From Beroe forskalii (Eukaryota > Ctenophora > Nuda > Beroida > Beroidae): a DNA stretch of 64,000 bases. Below are positions 1-10,784 of the stretch, piece after piece. Location of the stretch: positions 62,001 to 126,000 of the forward strand of contig WFMF01000220.1 in NCBI GenBank assembly GCA_011033025.1. The letters run 5' to 3'. The position numbers were made by a program, and so were the translations under genes. Position 1 is the stretch's first letter. Each line of letters starts with the position of its first letter. The notes under the pieces were generated by a model. That model was given only the letters and a program-made list of their open reading frames with translations. It did no database searches and was not told the DNA's origin.

Positions 1-75
1 CATACCAATGGCATGGGAGTTCCAGGAGAATCTGTCAACCATGTTCACCGGGACAAGGCATGGGAGGTGTAGAGA
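1..75 (-). pseudogene. Ferroportin-like exon fragment, left copy (partial, apparently frameshifted)
   Basis: Read on the minus strand, this edge fragment starts with the same bases as the ferroportin exon at 15908-15931, giving the residues LYTSHALSR. It then diverges: a stop falls in the original frame, and a shifted frame resumes with the homologous pattern DR..WN..AIG. It lies immediately beyond the left 36-bp minisatellite, mirroring the right arm. It is therefore the start of an inverted second ferroportin copy that continues off the left edge. Only 75 bases are visible. Whether the copy is dead, or just has a diverged first membrane segment, cannot be decided here. Confidence 0.65.
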
Positions 76-3000
76 GGGAGTTAGTGGGAACCATGTCTAC
101 CTGTAGTGTGAGGGAGTTAGTGGGAACCATGTCTACCTGTAGTGTGTGAGGAGTTAGTGTGGGAACCATGTCTACCTGTAGTGTACGGGAGTTAGTGGGA
201 ACCATGTCTACCTGTAGTGTACGGGAGTTAGTGGGAACCATGTCTACCTGTAGTGTACGGGGAGTTAGTGGGAACCATGTCTACCTGTAGTGTACGGGAG
301 TTAGTGGGAACCATGTCTACCTGTAGTGTACGGAGTTAGTGGGAACCATGTCCACCTGTAGTGTACGGGAGTTAGTGGGAACCATGTCCACCTGTAGTGT
401 ACGGGAGTTAGTGGGAACCATGTCTGCCCTGTAGTGTACGGGAGTTAGTGGAACCATGTCTACCTGTGTAGGGTATGGGAGTTACGGGAGTTAGTGGGAA
501 CCATGTCTACCTGTAGTGTGAGGGAGTTAGTGGGAACCATGTCTACCTGTAGTGTACGGAGTTAGTGGGAACCATGTCTACCTGTAGTGTACGGGAGTTA
601 GTGGGAACCATGTCTGTAGGAGTTAGTGGAACCATTGTAGTGGTGTACGGAGTTAGTGGGAACCATGTCTACCTGTAGTGTACGGGAGTTAGTGGGAACC
701 ATGTCTACCTGTAGTGTACGGGAGTTAGGGAACCATGTCTACCTGTTGTGTACGGGAGTTAGTGTGGGAACCATGTCTACCTTGTAGTGTACGGGAGTTA
801 GTGGGAACCATGTCTGTAGTGTACGGGGAGTTGAGTGTCAACCTGGAGGAGTTAGTGGGAACCATGTCTACCTGTAGTGTACGGGAGTTAGTGGGAACCA
901 TGTCTACCTGTAGTGTACGGGAGTTAGTGGGAACCATGTCTACCTGTAGTGTACGGGAGTTAGTGGAACCATGTCTACCTGTAGTTAGTGGGGAACCATG
1001 TCTACCTTAGTGTACGGAGGAAACCATGTCAACCTGTAGTGTACGGGAGTTAGTGGGAACCATGTCTACCTGTAGTGTTAGTGGGAAAATGGGAGTTAGT
1101 GGGAACCATGTCTACCTGTAGTGTACGGAGTTAGTGGGAACCATGTCTACCTGTGTAGTGTGCAGGAGTTAGTGGGAACCATGTCTACCTGTAGTGTACG
1201 GGAGTTAGTGGGAACCATGTCTACCTGTAGTGTACGGGAGTTAGTGGAACCATGTCTACCTGTAGTGTGTGTACGGGAGTTAGTGGGAACCATGTCTACC
1301 TGTAGTGTACGGGAGTTAGAGGGAACCATGTCTAACCTCGTAGTGTACGGGAGTTAGTGGGAACCATGTCTGAGGGGGTTAGTGGGAACCATGTCTACCC
1401 TGTAGTGTGCAGGGAGTTAGTGGGAACCATGTCTACCTGTAGTGTACGGAGTTAGTGGGAACCATGTCTACCTGTAGTGTGCACGGGAGTTAACCATGTC
1501 TAACTGTAGTGTACGGGAGTTAGGAGTTAGTGGGAACCATGTCCATGTCTGTTGTGTACAGGGAGTTAGTGGGAACCATGTCTACCTGTAGTGTACGGGA
1601 GTTAGTGGGAACCATGTCTACCTGTAGTGTACGGGAGTTAGTGGGAACCATGTCTCCACCTGTAGTGTACGGGAGTTAGTGGGAACCATGTCTACCTGTA
1701 TGGTAAAGTAGGGAGGGAGTTAGTGGGAACCATGTCAACCTGTAGTGTGTGGTTGGGAGTTAGTGTGGGAACCATGTCTACCTGTAGTGTCTACTTGTAG
1801 TGTACGGAGTTAGTGGGAACCATGTCTACCTGTAGTGTACGGGAGTTAGTGGGAACCATGTCTACCTGTAGTGTACGGGAGTTAGTGGGAACCATGTCTA
1901 CCTGTAGTGTACGGGAGTTAGTGGGAACCATGTCTACCTGTAGTGTACGGGAGTTAGTGGGAACCATGTCTACCTGTAGTGTACGGGAGTTAGTGGGAAC
2001 CATGTCTACCTGTAGTGTACGGGAGTTAGTGGGAACCATGTCTACCTGTAGTGTACGGGAGTTAGTGGGAACCATGTCTACCTGTAGTGTACGGGAGTTA
2101 GTGGGAACCATGTCTACCTGTAAAGTACGGGAGTTAGTGGGAACCATGTCTACCTGTAGTGTACGGGAGTTAGTGGGAACCATGTCTACCTGTAGTGTAC
2201 GGGAGTTAGTGGGAACCATGTCTACCTGTAGTGTACGGGAGTTAGTGGGAACCATGTCTACCTGTAGTGTACGGGAGTTAGTGGGAACCATGTCTACCTG
2301 TAGTGTACGGGAGTTAGTGGGAACCATGTCTTGTGTAGTAGAGGGAGTTAGTGGGAACCATGTTTACCTGTAGTGTACGGGAGTTAGTGGGAACCATGTC
2401 TACCTGTAGTTTGAGGGAGTTAGTGGGAACCATGTCTACCTGTAGTGTACGGGAGTTAGTGGGAACCATGTCTACCTGTAGTTTGAGGGAGTTAGTGGGA
2501 ACCATGTCTACCTGTAGTGTACGGGAGTTAGTGGGAACCATGTCTACCTGTAGTGTACGGGAGTTAGTGGGAACCATGTCTACCTGTAGTGTACGGGAGT
2601 TAGTGGGAACCATGTCTACCTGTAGTGTACGGGAGTTAGTGGGAACCATGTCAACCTGTAGTTTGAGGGAGTTAGTGGGAACCATGTCTACCTGTAGTGT
2701 ACGGGAGTTAGTGGGAACCATGTCTACCTGTAGTGTGTGGAGTTAGTGGAACCATGTTGTAGTGTACGGAACCATGTCAGTGTCTACCATGTCTACCTGT
2801 AGTGTACTAGCCCTGGAGTTAGTGGGAACCATGTCTACCTGTAGTGTACGGGAGTTAGTGGGAACCATGTCTACCTGTAGTGTACGGGGAGTTAGTGGGA
2901 ACCATGTCTACCTGTAGTGTACGGGAGTTAGTGGAACCATGTCTACCCGTATGGGAACCATGTCAACCTGTAGTGTACGGGAGTTAGAACCATGTCTACC

Positions 3001-4390
3001 TGTAGGGAACCATGTCTACCTGTAGTGTACGGGAGTTAGTGGGAACCATGTCTACCTGTAGTGTACGGAGTTAGTGGGAACCATGTCTACCTGTAAAAGT
3101 ACGGGAGTTAGTGGGAACCATGTCTGTGGTAGTGTACGGGAGTTAGTGGGAACCATGTCAACCTGTAGTTTGAGGGAGTTAGTGGGAACCATGTCTACCT
3201 GTAGTGTACGGGAGTTAGTGGGAACCATGTCTACCTGTAGTGAGTTAGTGGGAACCATGTCTACCTGTAGTGGGGAGTTAGTGGGAACCATGTCTACCTG
3301 TAGTGAAGGGAGTTAGTGGGAACCATGTCTGTAGTGTGGGGAGTTAGTGGGAACCATGTCTGCCTGTAGTGTGTAATGTTCACCTGTAGTTATGGGAACC
3401 ATGTCTACCTGTAGTGTACGGGAGTTAGTGGGAACCATGTCTACCTGTAGTGTACTGGAGTTAGTGGGAACCATGTCTACCTGTAGGGTGCGGGAGTTAG
3501 TGGGAACCATGTCTACCTGTAGTGTACGGGAGTTAGTGGGAACCATGTCTACCTGGAGTTAGTGGGAACCATGTCTACCTGTAGTGTACGGGAGTTAGTG
3601 GGAACCATGTCTACCCAGTGTGCACGGAGTTAGTGGGAACCATGTCTACCTGTAGTGTACGGGAGTTAGTGGGAACCATGTCTACCTGTAGTGTACGGGA
3701 GTTAGTGGGAACCATGTCTACCTGTAGTGTGGGAGTTAGTGGGAAACATGGGACCATGTCTACCCATGTAGTGTAGTGGGAGTTAGTGGGAACCATGTCT
3801 ACCTGTAGTGTACGGAGTTAGTGGGAACCATGTCTACCTGTAGTGTACGGGAGTTAGTGGGAACCATGTCTACCTGTAGTGTACGGGAGTTAGTGGGAAC
3901 CATGTCTACCTGTAGTGTACGGGAGTTAGTGGGAACCATGTCTACCTGTAGTGTACGGGAGTTAGTGGGAACCATGTCTACCTGTAGTGCGTTAGTGGGA
4001 ACCATGTACCTGTAGTGTACGGGAGTTAGTGGGAACCATGTCTACCTGTAGTGTACGGGAGTTAGTGGGAACCATGTCTACCTGTAGTGTACGGGGAGTT
4101 AGTGGGAACCATGTCTACCTGTAGTGTACGGAGTTGTGGGAACCATGTCTACCTGTAGTGTACGGAGTTAGTGGGAACCATGTCTACCTGTAGTGTACGG
4201 GAGTTAGTGGGAACCATGTCTACCTGTAGTGTACGGGAGTTAGTGGGAACCATGTCTACCTGTAGTGTACGGGAGTTAGTGGGAACCATGTCTACCTGTA
4301 AAGTACGGGAGTTAGTGGGAACCATGTCTACCTGTAGTGTACGGGAGTTAGTGGGAACCATGTCTACCTGTAAAATACGGGAGTTTAGCG
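76..4390. repeat. 36-bp minisatellite, left array (about 115-120 units, irregular)
   Basis: The unit read on the minus strand contains CACTACAGGTAGACATGG followed by TTCCCACTAACTCCCGTA. Many units carry small deletions or insertions, and truncated units are common, unlike the more regular right array. The period of 36 is a multiple of three, and two frames lack stops. This creates long meaningless open frames (repeats of MVPTNSRTLQVD on one strand and STCSVRELVGTM on the other). Each unit contains CAG next to GTAGAC, i.e. acceptor-like and donor-like dinucleotides back to back. Confidence 0.95.
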
Positions 4391-5213
4391 AGATTTAGCG
4401 AGAAAGGGAGGAGAATGGTGATTCGTTATTTCGATCAATCTTAGATCAAAAATGGGCCATTTTTGTGTGAAATCAGGCGCATTCAACAAAGCTCATAAGA
4501 TATTTCCAACAAAAAAAGCTGACCAACACCGTCCGGAAACAAAATGTAAGACTTGGAGAAAGTGTGACTGAACATTCTTATTTCTCCGTGCACGTTTGAT
4601 ACTTGACCACTATTAGATCAAGAACACCTGGTTGCCAGCTAACTTTTCAGATGTTTAGCTGATAGCAAAAATTTATTATTCTAATTGCTATTCAAGTTCA
4701 ACGTCTTGTACGACATGGCATGTGAGTTGTGATAATCAAAGAAAACATGGCTTGGTTTCTGGCAACTGCAGATACAGAATATAAGGTTGCATTGATTTTA
4801 AAGTCCTCGTGATATAAATTCAATATCACGGGCCACATTGGCCACAAATATGAAGCCCTACATAAAATAATTAGATCGTGGCAAGCGACAATTATCAAAT
4901 ATTAAGTTACTATAATGAAGGACTGAATACACAGGCCCAGGAACTTTGTCTGAGGAGGCCAGATGTCCCCTAAATCTCACAACGAAACAAGAGGCAGGAA
5001 CTCGACTGCTATTGTGGAGGGGTGGCTCATGAAGCAAGGGGCGATTGAGCGAAAGAGTTCAGAGTACACGGTGATAACAGCGAGGAGAGGAAAGATAATC
5101 AAATTACCTACACATATTATCAAACATAATTATCCCACATATCGTACTGGAAATACTTGTAACAATAAACATAACATAGCAGAATTTTCACTCATATTAC
5201 ATACCTTATTGTA
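4391..5213. other. Unique segment of the left inverted-repeat arm
   Basis: This is non-repetitive DNA between the minisatellite and the MITE, mirrored at 11412-12240. It has open frames on the minus strand but no ATG-initiated gene or convincing splice sites that I recognise. It could hold the promoter or a first exon of the left ferroportin copy. That is inference only. Confidence 0.5.
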
Positions 5214-5841
5214 GGAAATAAAGCACTCAGAAAATTAAGCCTACATGTCATTAAGCACCATGAAATTAGGCCCTTTTGAGACATCTGGTGCTAAATTGCA
5301 TGTAGGCTTGATTACATGTGTGCCAAATTGTATGTAGGCTTAGTTTGAATTTTTCAAAATTTATTCAAATGACATGGAAGTTTTAATGTGCATCTGTCAT
5401 CTAAAACAGATTAAAGTTCTGACTGAAGAACAGTTCTGGTCACCAATCACACAAGGAGGGCTGTAGACGAAGAGTCAGGTCAAACTTGAACAACCAGTTG
5501 AAGAAAAGGCTAAGTTTTTGATGTTATATGGACAGGAAACAAAATGATAACGATGACTAGGAGGATAGAAAGAAGACTTTGTGGAAGCTGAAGACGAGAT
5601 GGAGGCTTACGACAAGGATGTTTGATTATTCCATTATTTTCAATTCATCATTAAATTATTATTTAGATTCTGGACTTCCATTGCAAAATATCGAAATTTT
5701 TTGATGTTGAAAAATCTCAAAATTATTTGAAAATAAAGGTATACAAAAATTAAGCCAGCACGTCACTAAGCACCATGAAATTAAGCCCTTTTCGAGGCAT
5801 TGGTGCTTAATTTTCTGAGTGCTTAATTTCCTACAATAAGG
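5214..5841. mobile_element. TA-flanked MITE (Tc1/mariner-like target duplication), left arm
   Basis: Terminal inverted repeats of about 38 bp begin CCTTATTGTAGGAAAT. They run into a block ending GCACTCAGAAAATTAAGC, repeated in reverse at 5806-5841. Both ends are flanked by TA (5212-5213 and 5842-5843). The element is 628 bp with no transposase frame. Internal short inverted blocks around AAGCACCATGAAATTA are present. A degraded mirror copy occupies about 10790-11409, and the homology of the two large arms stops at its outer end. Confidence 0.75.
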
Positions 5842-5844
5842 TAT

Positions 5845-6628
5845 TGAACGCATAAAAGTTTAAAATTTAAGGTTCAATCATGAGTTTCAATCCTACCTAT
5901 TTACACCCTAAGCTATGACCTATCACTTTTTCTTTTGCAGAATTCGTCAAAACTGAAAAAGGTATAAAGTAGTGCTGTTAAAATTTAAAACTTGAAAACA
6001 GTAGCAAGGGTAAGAAATCGCATGTGCATTGTGCATAGCTGGATAACTGCAGGTGTGAGAAGCCAGATACAATAATAACTAAATATGATGAGCCGAAGAA
6101 CTAAACTTCCGTTTCGCATGCAAGAGATAGAGTGAAGTAACTCGAACAGAGATATAGCACAATTTTACTTCCTCCTCTGAGGCAAAATGAATGAATGAAA
6201 AATATGAATCAGAGTTGTGGGTGCGCGGACAAAACCCCTCCCAGATCAGACATACCTCAGTCCTCACCTTAGACTTAGAGCTAAAATTGCGTGATAAGGA
6301 CGCTCGTGCGTAAACGGGTTTTTCTAGGGTCAGGGTTAGGGCGTAACATAAGCACAAGCTTCATTACGCGCAATTTTAGCACTTCCATCCTGTCTTATTG
6401 TGACAGTAATCCAAAAATACCTACCTACATGAGCGATTAAACGCAATAATCAAAATTGTAAAATCATGGTTTGGGCCAACATATAAGTGCATTAACAATT
6501 AGTGGAGAACGTTTCGTACTACTACTTACAATGGTTTAGCAGTACCGACTAAAAAAATAGGTAAGTTAGCCATATTTCATCCTGTACAGACTTAATGAAT
6601 TAGTCCAATGTGATTTCATTACTCCCAC
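5845..6628. other. Start of single-copy spacer between the arms; nothing recognised
   Basis: AT-rich sequence with no homology to the corresponding flank of the right arm. I see no convincing gene, only short open frames without splice context. Confidence 0.5.
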
Positions 6629-6776
6629 CTGTATTTTTTCCTTTTTCTTCTGTATATCTTGTTCCCGCTGTGCCATTCTAGAAGATTTGGGGGTCTTGGC
6701 TGAGTCCTGTATCGGAGTATCCATCGTATCCGTCGTATCTTGAGGTAGTCCAACTTTCGAATCACGAGATTTCAAC
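6629..6776 (-). CDS. Orphan exon-like block, charged C-terminal half
   Basis: On the minus strand an acceptor (..CGTCGCAG) at 6777 is followed by one base and 49 uninterrupted codons, then a donor CAG/GTGGGAGT at 6628. The peptide is hydrophilic. It contains TPIQDSAKTPKSSRMAQRE, then a lysine-rich end IQKKKEKIQ. I do not recognise the family. It lies 5' of the left, minus-strand ferroportin-like fragment and ends in phase 0, as that exon starts. It could therefore encode that copy's cytosolic N-terminus, but nothing in its sequence proves this. It may also belong to another gene or be chance. Confidence 0.35.
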
Positions 6777-8293
6777 CTGCGACGTGCAACACATTAATTA
6801 ATAAACAGGCTTTTGTCAGGGCACTGATCAACTGATTATGCTTTGCAATCTTGGTTTGAAAATTTTACGAAATCAAAAAAGATTTTGCTATGTTCAAGGT
6901 TGGTCGGTGACAGTTTTTAGTGATTTGAAAAAGAACGTGGCAGCTCTTGATACAAACTCGAAACTGCAAAACATCCCTACAAACATTCACTCATTCAGTT
7001 GGTTTAGGCAGCTTTATCATAATTAACTAAGAATCATACTGCCGTACTTTTTCTCTTATCACATAAAAAGGCTTTATATTAAAGTGATTAGTGAAAGACG
7101 CTTCAAGACTGCCAGGCCATTGAGTGTGGGCGTTACCCGACCACTACCGACCATTGAGGGGGAGGGGTTCGAAGTCGATTCCCAGTGTTTTCTTGCATCA
7201 GACAGATGATCAGAACGCTGGCTTCCAGGTACTTTTCACCGGCTACTGCATGTAACAATAATTTCCGAGTTGGATCACCTTTAAATCTAAAATTCCGTTT
7301 TATTTCTACATAGGATTGCACGCATAATAATCAATCGAGAATCTCTAAAATGGAACTTCAAAGCTTCCGTATATCCTACATGATAGCACAAAGCCTGATA
7401 CTTTGCACTTATGTTCAAGTTTAGATCAAACTTAAAATCGCAGTTGATTCCATTTCTATTTAGGCTTTTGATAAAGTCGAAATACGAATTTTATGAGATT
7501 GAAAAATAAACAAAACAACTTTTGGCCAACAGGCAATTTTTAATTTCGACCCAAATTTTATTAATTTCCGTGACCCAAATGACCCAAATTTTTAAAAAAG
7601 GACAAAATGTAGTAAAATGCGCTTTCAACATATGGACATTGGACAGTCACAGAGGAGCGTTCAATGTGCAGCAGCGTACTAGCACCTGTATTCTATCACC
7701 ATAATGGCTAATTACCTGGCATTTCATTGCGAATTTCAAGGTATTTGAATGGATTGAGCACTTGCCTCGAACTGACAGGGGATAAAGCTCGAATGTACCG
7801 TATAACAATTAATTTTAGTAAAAAGGCATCAAATCACAGAACTCCAAGAGGTGTAGAGCAAGATGAGGTGTACTATATCAGCCGCAGATCACTGCGCCAG
7901 TGTCAATGATTATCCCAGAAATGACAGGTAAAGATAACAGAGGAACTGAGATTGTGCGCGCAATAATCAATCGAGAATCTCTAAAATGGAACTCCAAAAC
8001 CTGCCTTATATCCTACATTATAGTACAAAGCCTCGTACTTTGCTGCACTAATGTTCAAGTTAAGATCAAACTTAAAATCGCAGTTGATTCAATTTCTATT
8101 TAGGCTTTTGATAAAAACTTTGTGATTTTCGACGATTTTTAGCCAACCAGGCAATTTTTCAATTTCGACCCAAATTTTTCAATTTGACGCAAATTTTTAA
8201 CAACCGACAAAATGTAGTCAAAATATGCGCTTTGTATTTTTGGTTTAAAGAACAAAACTACAAAGTTTCAGAGCTCGCTATCAAAAATTCATG
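6777..8293. repeat. Spacer with two families of direct repeats
   Basis: Block A at about 7322-7620 recurs at about 7958-8245; both copies share ATCAATCGAGAATCTCTAAA and AATCGCAGTTGATTC. Block B at about 7636-7935 recurs at about 9317-9645, sharing GACTGTCACAGAGGAGCG-like and CAGCCGCAGAT segments. These are dispersed old duplications without a recognisable coding capacity. No gene is seen here. Confidence 0.65.
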
Positions 8294-8372
8294 TAGATGA
8301 ACTTGTAGGAGATGAACTTGTAGGAGATGAACTTGTAGGAGATGAACTTGTAGGAGATGAACTTTTAGGAGA
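8294..8372. repeat. 15-bp tandem repeat
   Basis: About five copies of GATGAACTTGTAGGA, the last slightly changed (CTTTTAGGA). Confidence 0.9.
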
Positions 8373-8618
8373 TTTTAAGAGTGATTTTCTGGGAATCGCG
8401 ATTAAAACTGAAAGTCGCGTTCATAATGTGAATTCGGAAGGAATAAAGCAAGTTTCAACAAAGGACAAAGTTTCTAAATACGGTTAAGGGGACACAGAAA
8501 TTTTTTCCAGCTGGTGCCATCTTCCCGCCTATGTAGCCAAAATGGCCATTATTTCGTAACTCGGTCCAGGAAAGTCGTAGAGACTTCGTTTAGGGCGGAA
8601 AATGAGCGGAAACATCAT

Positions 8619-8675
8619 GTTTATTTACGAGTTGTGAATAAACATAATATGTTTATTCACTACTCGTAAATAAAC
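8619..8675. repeat. Palindrome 1 inside the TTAA element
   Basis: Two 28-base arms (8619-8646 and 8648-8675) around one base; only one position fails to pair. The arm begins GTTTATTTACGAGTTGTG. Confidence 0.9.
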
Positions 8676-8678
8676 GAG

Positions 8679-8755
8679 TTGGCCTATAACTTTGTTCTTG
8701 AGCATTTTAGACCATATTATGGTCTAAAATGCTCAAGAACAAAGTTATAGGCCAA
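8679..8755. repeat. Palindrome 2 inside the TTAA element (perfect, 38-bp arms)
   Basis: The arms 8679-8716 and 8718-8755 are exact reverse complements around a single base at 8717. The arm begins TTGGCCTATAACTTTG. Only three bases separate it from palindrome 1. Confidence 0.95.
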
Positions 8756-9123
8756 AAACGGGTTTTGTAGCCAAAAACTAGGCCCTATCTAAGTCCAGGA
8801 AAATCTTATGGACTCTGCTCTTAGCTCAAAATGTTCTTAGCTGTCATATTTGCATTCTATTGTCAGCCCAAATATAGCCTAATACGTTCAGGAACCGAGT
8901 TATGACCCAAAAGCCATTCAAAATGACAACAACAATAACAAACGTAACTAACTAAGACGTACAATAGTCAAAAACGTCGTTTTTTTGCTGAAAACTTAAA
9001 TTCCGATTTAAAAACTAAAGTCATCTCAGTTATGTCTCATATTTGGGTAATTTTCATGGTTTTACCTAACACGACTACATAGGCGGCAAGCAATGGCACC
9101 AGCTAAAAATTCTGTCCCCTTAA

Positions 9124-9959
9124 AAGTTTAAAGGTATCTGAAAGCTGACGTTCTACGGAAATCGACCTCGGGTCGTAGCCTCCGGTTACCGACCAGTAAC
9201 TGTACCAAATTGCCTGGGCAGGATGTCTTGCCACTTCCCTGGTATTACCTTTGACATTTTAAAATTTTCATTTGCTGGTATCGTTGTCCATTGCTTGTAC
9301 TGCAGAATTGAACAAATGGATATTGGACTGTCACAGAGGAGCGGTCAATGTGCAGCTAGCTAACTAGCACCTGTATTCCATCACTATAATTGCTAATTTC
9401 CTGGCATATCATTGCGAATTTCCAGGTATTTTTAATGGGTTGAGTACTTGCCTCGAATTCACATGTGGGAAAGCTCGAGCGTACCGTATAACAGCTAATT
9501 TTACTAAAATACACCGGATCAAAGAACTCCAAGAGGTGTGAGGCAGGATGGATGTACTATATCAGCCGCAGATGACAGATCACTGCCCCAGTGTCAATGA
9601 TTTTCCAAGAAATGACAGGTTAAGATAACAGAGGAACTGAGAACTGGGATATGCCACATCAAATGACTGGTGGGCAAGGGCGGATCCGAGCAGGGGTTCA
9701 AAAGCAGCAACTCAGTTCAGATCCACCACATTCATCTTCTACACACTCGAGTAGCTGCTCTCAAGTCTGGTGTCGTTACTCACATTCAAAATCTCGATTG
9801 ATTGAAATGATTGAAAACCCTCGTGAGGGCACCGCTGGTGGGCTTTAAATATATCTTATATTGTCTGGTACATTCAAAAAATATATGAATATACTATAAT
9901 CACTTTATTATAAACGTTAAATCACTCAATCAAATAGAAATATAGAAAGTAAAACTTCA
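9124..9959. other. Spacer after the TTAA element; no gene
   Basis: Contains the second copy of direct-repeat block B (about 9317-9645). The rest is AT-rich. Motifs of the following 22-bp array already appear near 9765. No gene is recognised. Confidence 0.5.
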
Positions 9960-10580
9960 AGTCTGGTATCACTACTCCAATAGATGGTATCACTACTATC
10001 AATGTCTGGTGTCGCTATTCACAATGTTTGGTGTCACTACTCACAATGTATGGTGTCGCTATTCACAATGTCTGGTGTCTCTTCTAACAATGTCTGGTGT
10101 CACTATTCACAATGTCTGGTCAATACTCACAATGCCTGGTATTATTCTCAATGTCTGGTGTCAATACTCACAATGAATGTTGTCGCTATTCACAATGTCC
10201 AGTGTCACTACTCACATTGTATGGTGCCACTACTCACAACGTCCAGTTTCACTACTGACATTAATGTCTGGTGTCACTACTAGTACTCTCAATGACTGGT
10301 GTCACTACTCACAATGTCTGGTGTCAATACTCTCAATGTCTGGTGTCAATGCTCAATGTCTGGTGTCAATGCTCACAATGTCTGGTGTCACTACTCACAA
10401 TGTCTGGTGTCGCTACTCAGTACTCTCAATGAATGGTGTCACTACTCACAATGTCTGGTGTCAATACTCTCAATGTCTGGTGTCAATGCTCACAATGTCT
10501 GGTGTCAATGCTCACAATGTCTGGTGTCGCTATTCACAATTTCTGGTATCACTTATACTCGTTGCTCACAATGTATCACT
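9960..10580. repeat. 22-bp minisatellite array
   Basis: The unit is CAATGTCTGGTGTCACTACT plus CA, with many units missing a few bases or replacing ACTAC by AATAC or GCTAT. About 28 units. The open frames across it are repeat-derived. The reverse-complement unit contains TGACACCAG, which also forms the core of the unrelated array at 36.4-37.6 kb. Confidence 0.9.
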
Positions 10581-10784
10581 GTTGCTATCAATGTGACTAT
10601 GGCTATACCACGACTCTGGACCCTGGTGTGCCAGTTTATGTTGTCGCAATAATTTTGAATATTTACTGAAATTTTTCATCTATTGTAAGTTCAAATTTGC
10701 ATGTAGACCCTGTTTAGCTTACTAAATTATACTCGGCGCATTTGAATAGTACTGGCTTGGTCACTTGGCCTAAAACTTTGATCT

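Larger units (their letters stand above)
1..5844. repeat. Left arm of a large inverted duplication
   Basis: This arm matches the reverse complement of about 10785-15985. The shared order is: ferroportin exon start, 36-bp minisatellite, a unique stretch at 4390-5210 (mirror 11412-12240), and a TA-flanked MITE whose outer end is the arm boundary. A 66-codon open frame at 4698-4898 (minus) recurs at 11707-11907 (plus) with only a couple of residue changes. This shows high identity in the unique part. The arms are separated by a roughly 4.9-kb non-homologous spacer. Confidence 0.85.
8488..9119. mobile_element. TTAA-flanked foldback MITE (piggyBac-type target site)
   Basis: Terminal inverted repeats of about 50 bp start GGGGACA and share the blocks AGCTGGTGCCAT and CGCCTATGTAG. 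Both ends are flanked by TTAA (8484-8487 and 9120-9123), the target duplication typical of piggyBac-type transposases. The element is 632 bp with no transposase frame. Its left half contains two adjacent near-perfect palindromes (listed separately). The family assignment rests only on the TTAA duplication, because the GGGG terminus is not the usual piggyBac CCC start. Confidence 0.75.

Noticed and set aside
4698..4898. Conserved 66-codon protein shared by both arms
   Set aside because: The frame begins with TTG rather than ATG, and its conservation follows from the recent arm duplication. No domain or splice context was seen.
6280..6345. Short TAGGGTCAGGGTTAGGG stretch as a telomere remnant
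   Set aside because: Only two imperfect units near 6325; too little to support interstitial telomeric sequence.
10177..10669. Cysteine/tryptophan-rich open frames (VSLLTMSGVNTHNVWC type)
   Set aside because: They are translations of the 22-bp minisatellite in its three frames, not a gene.
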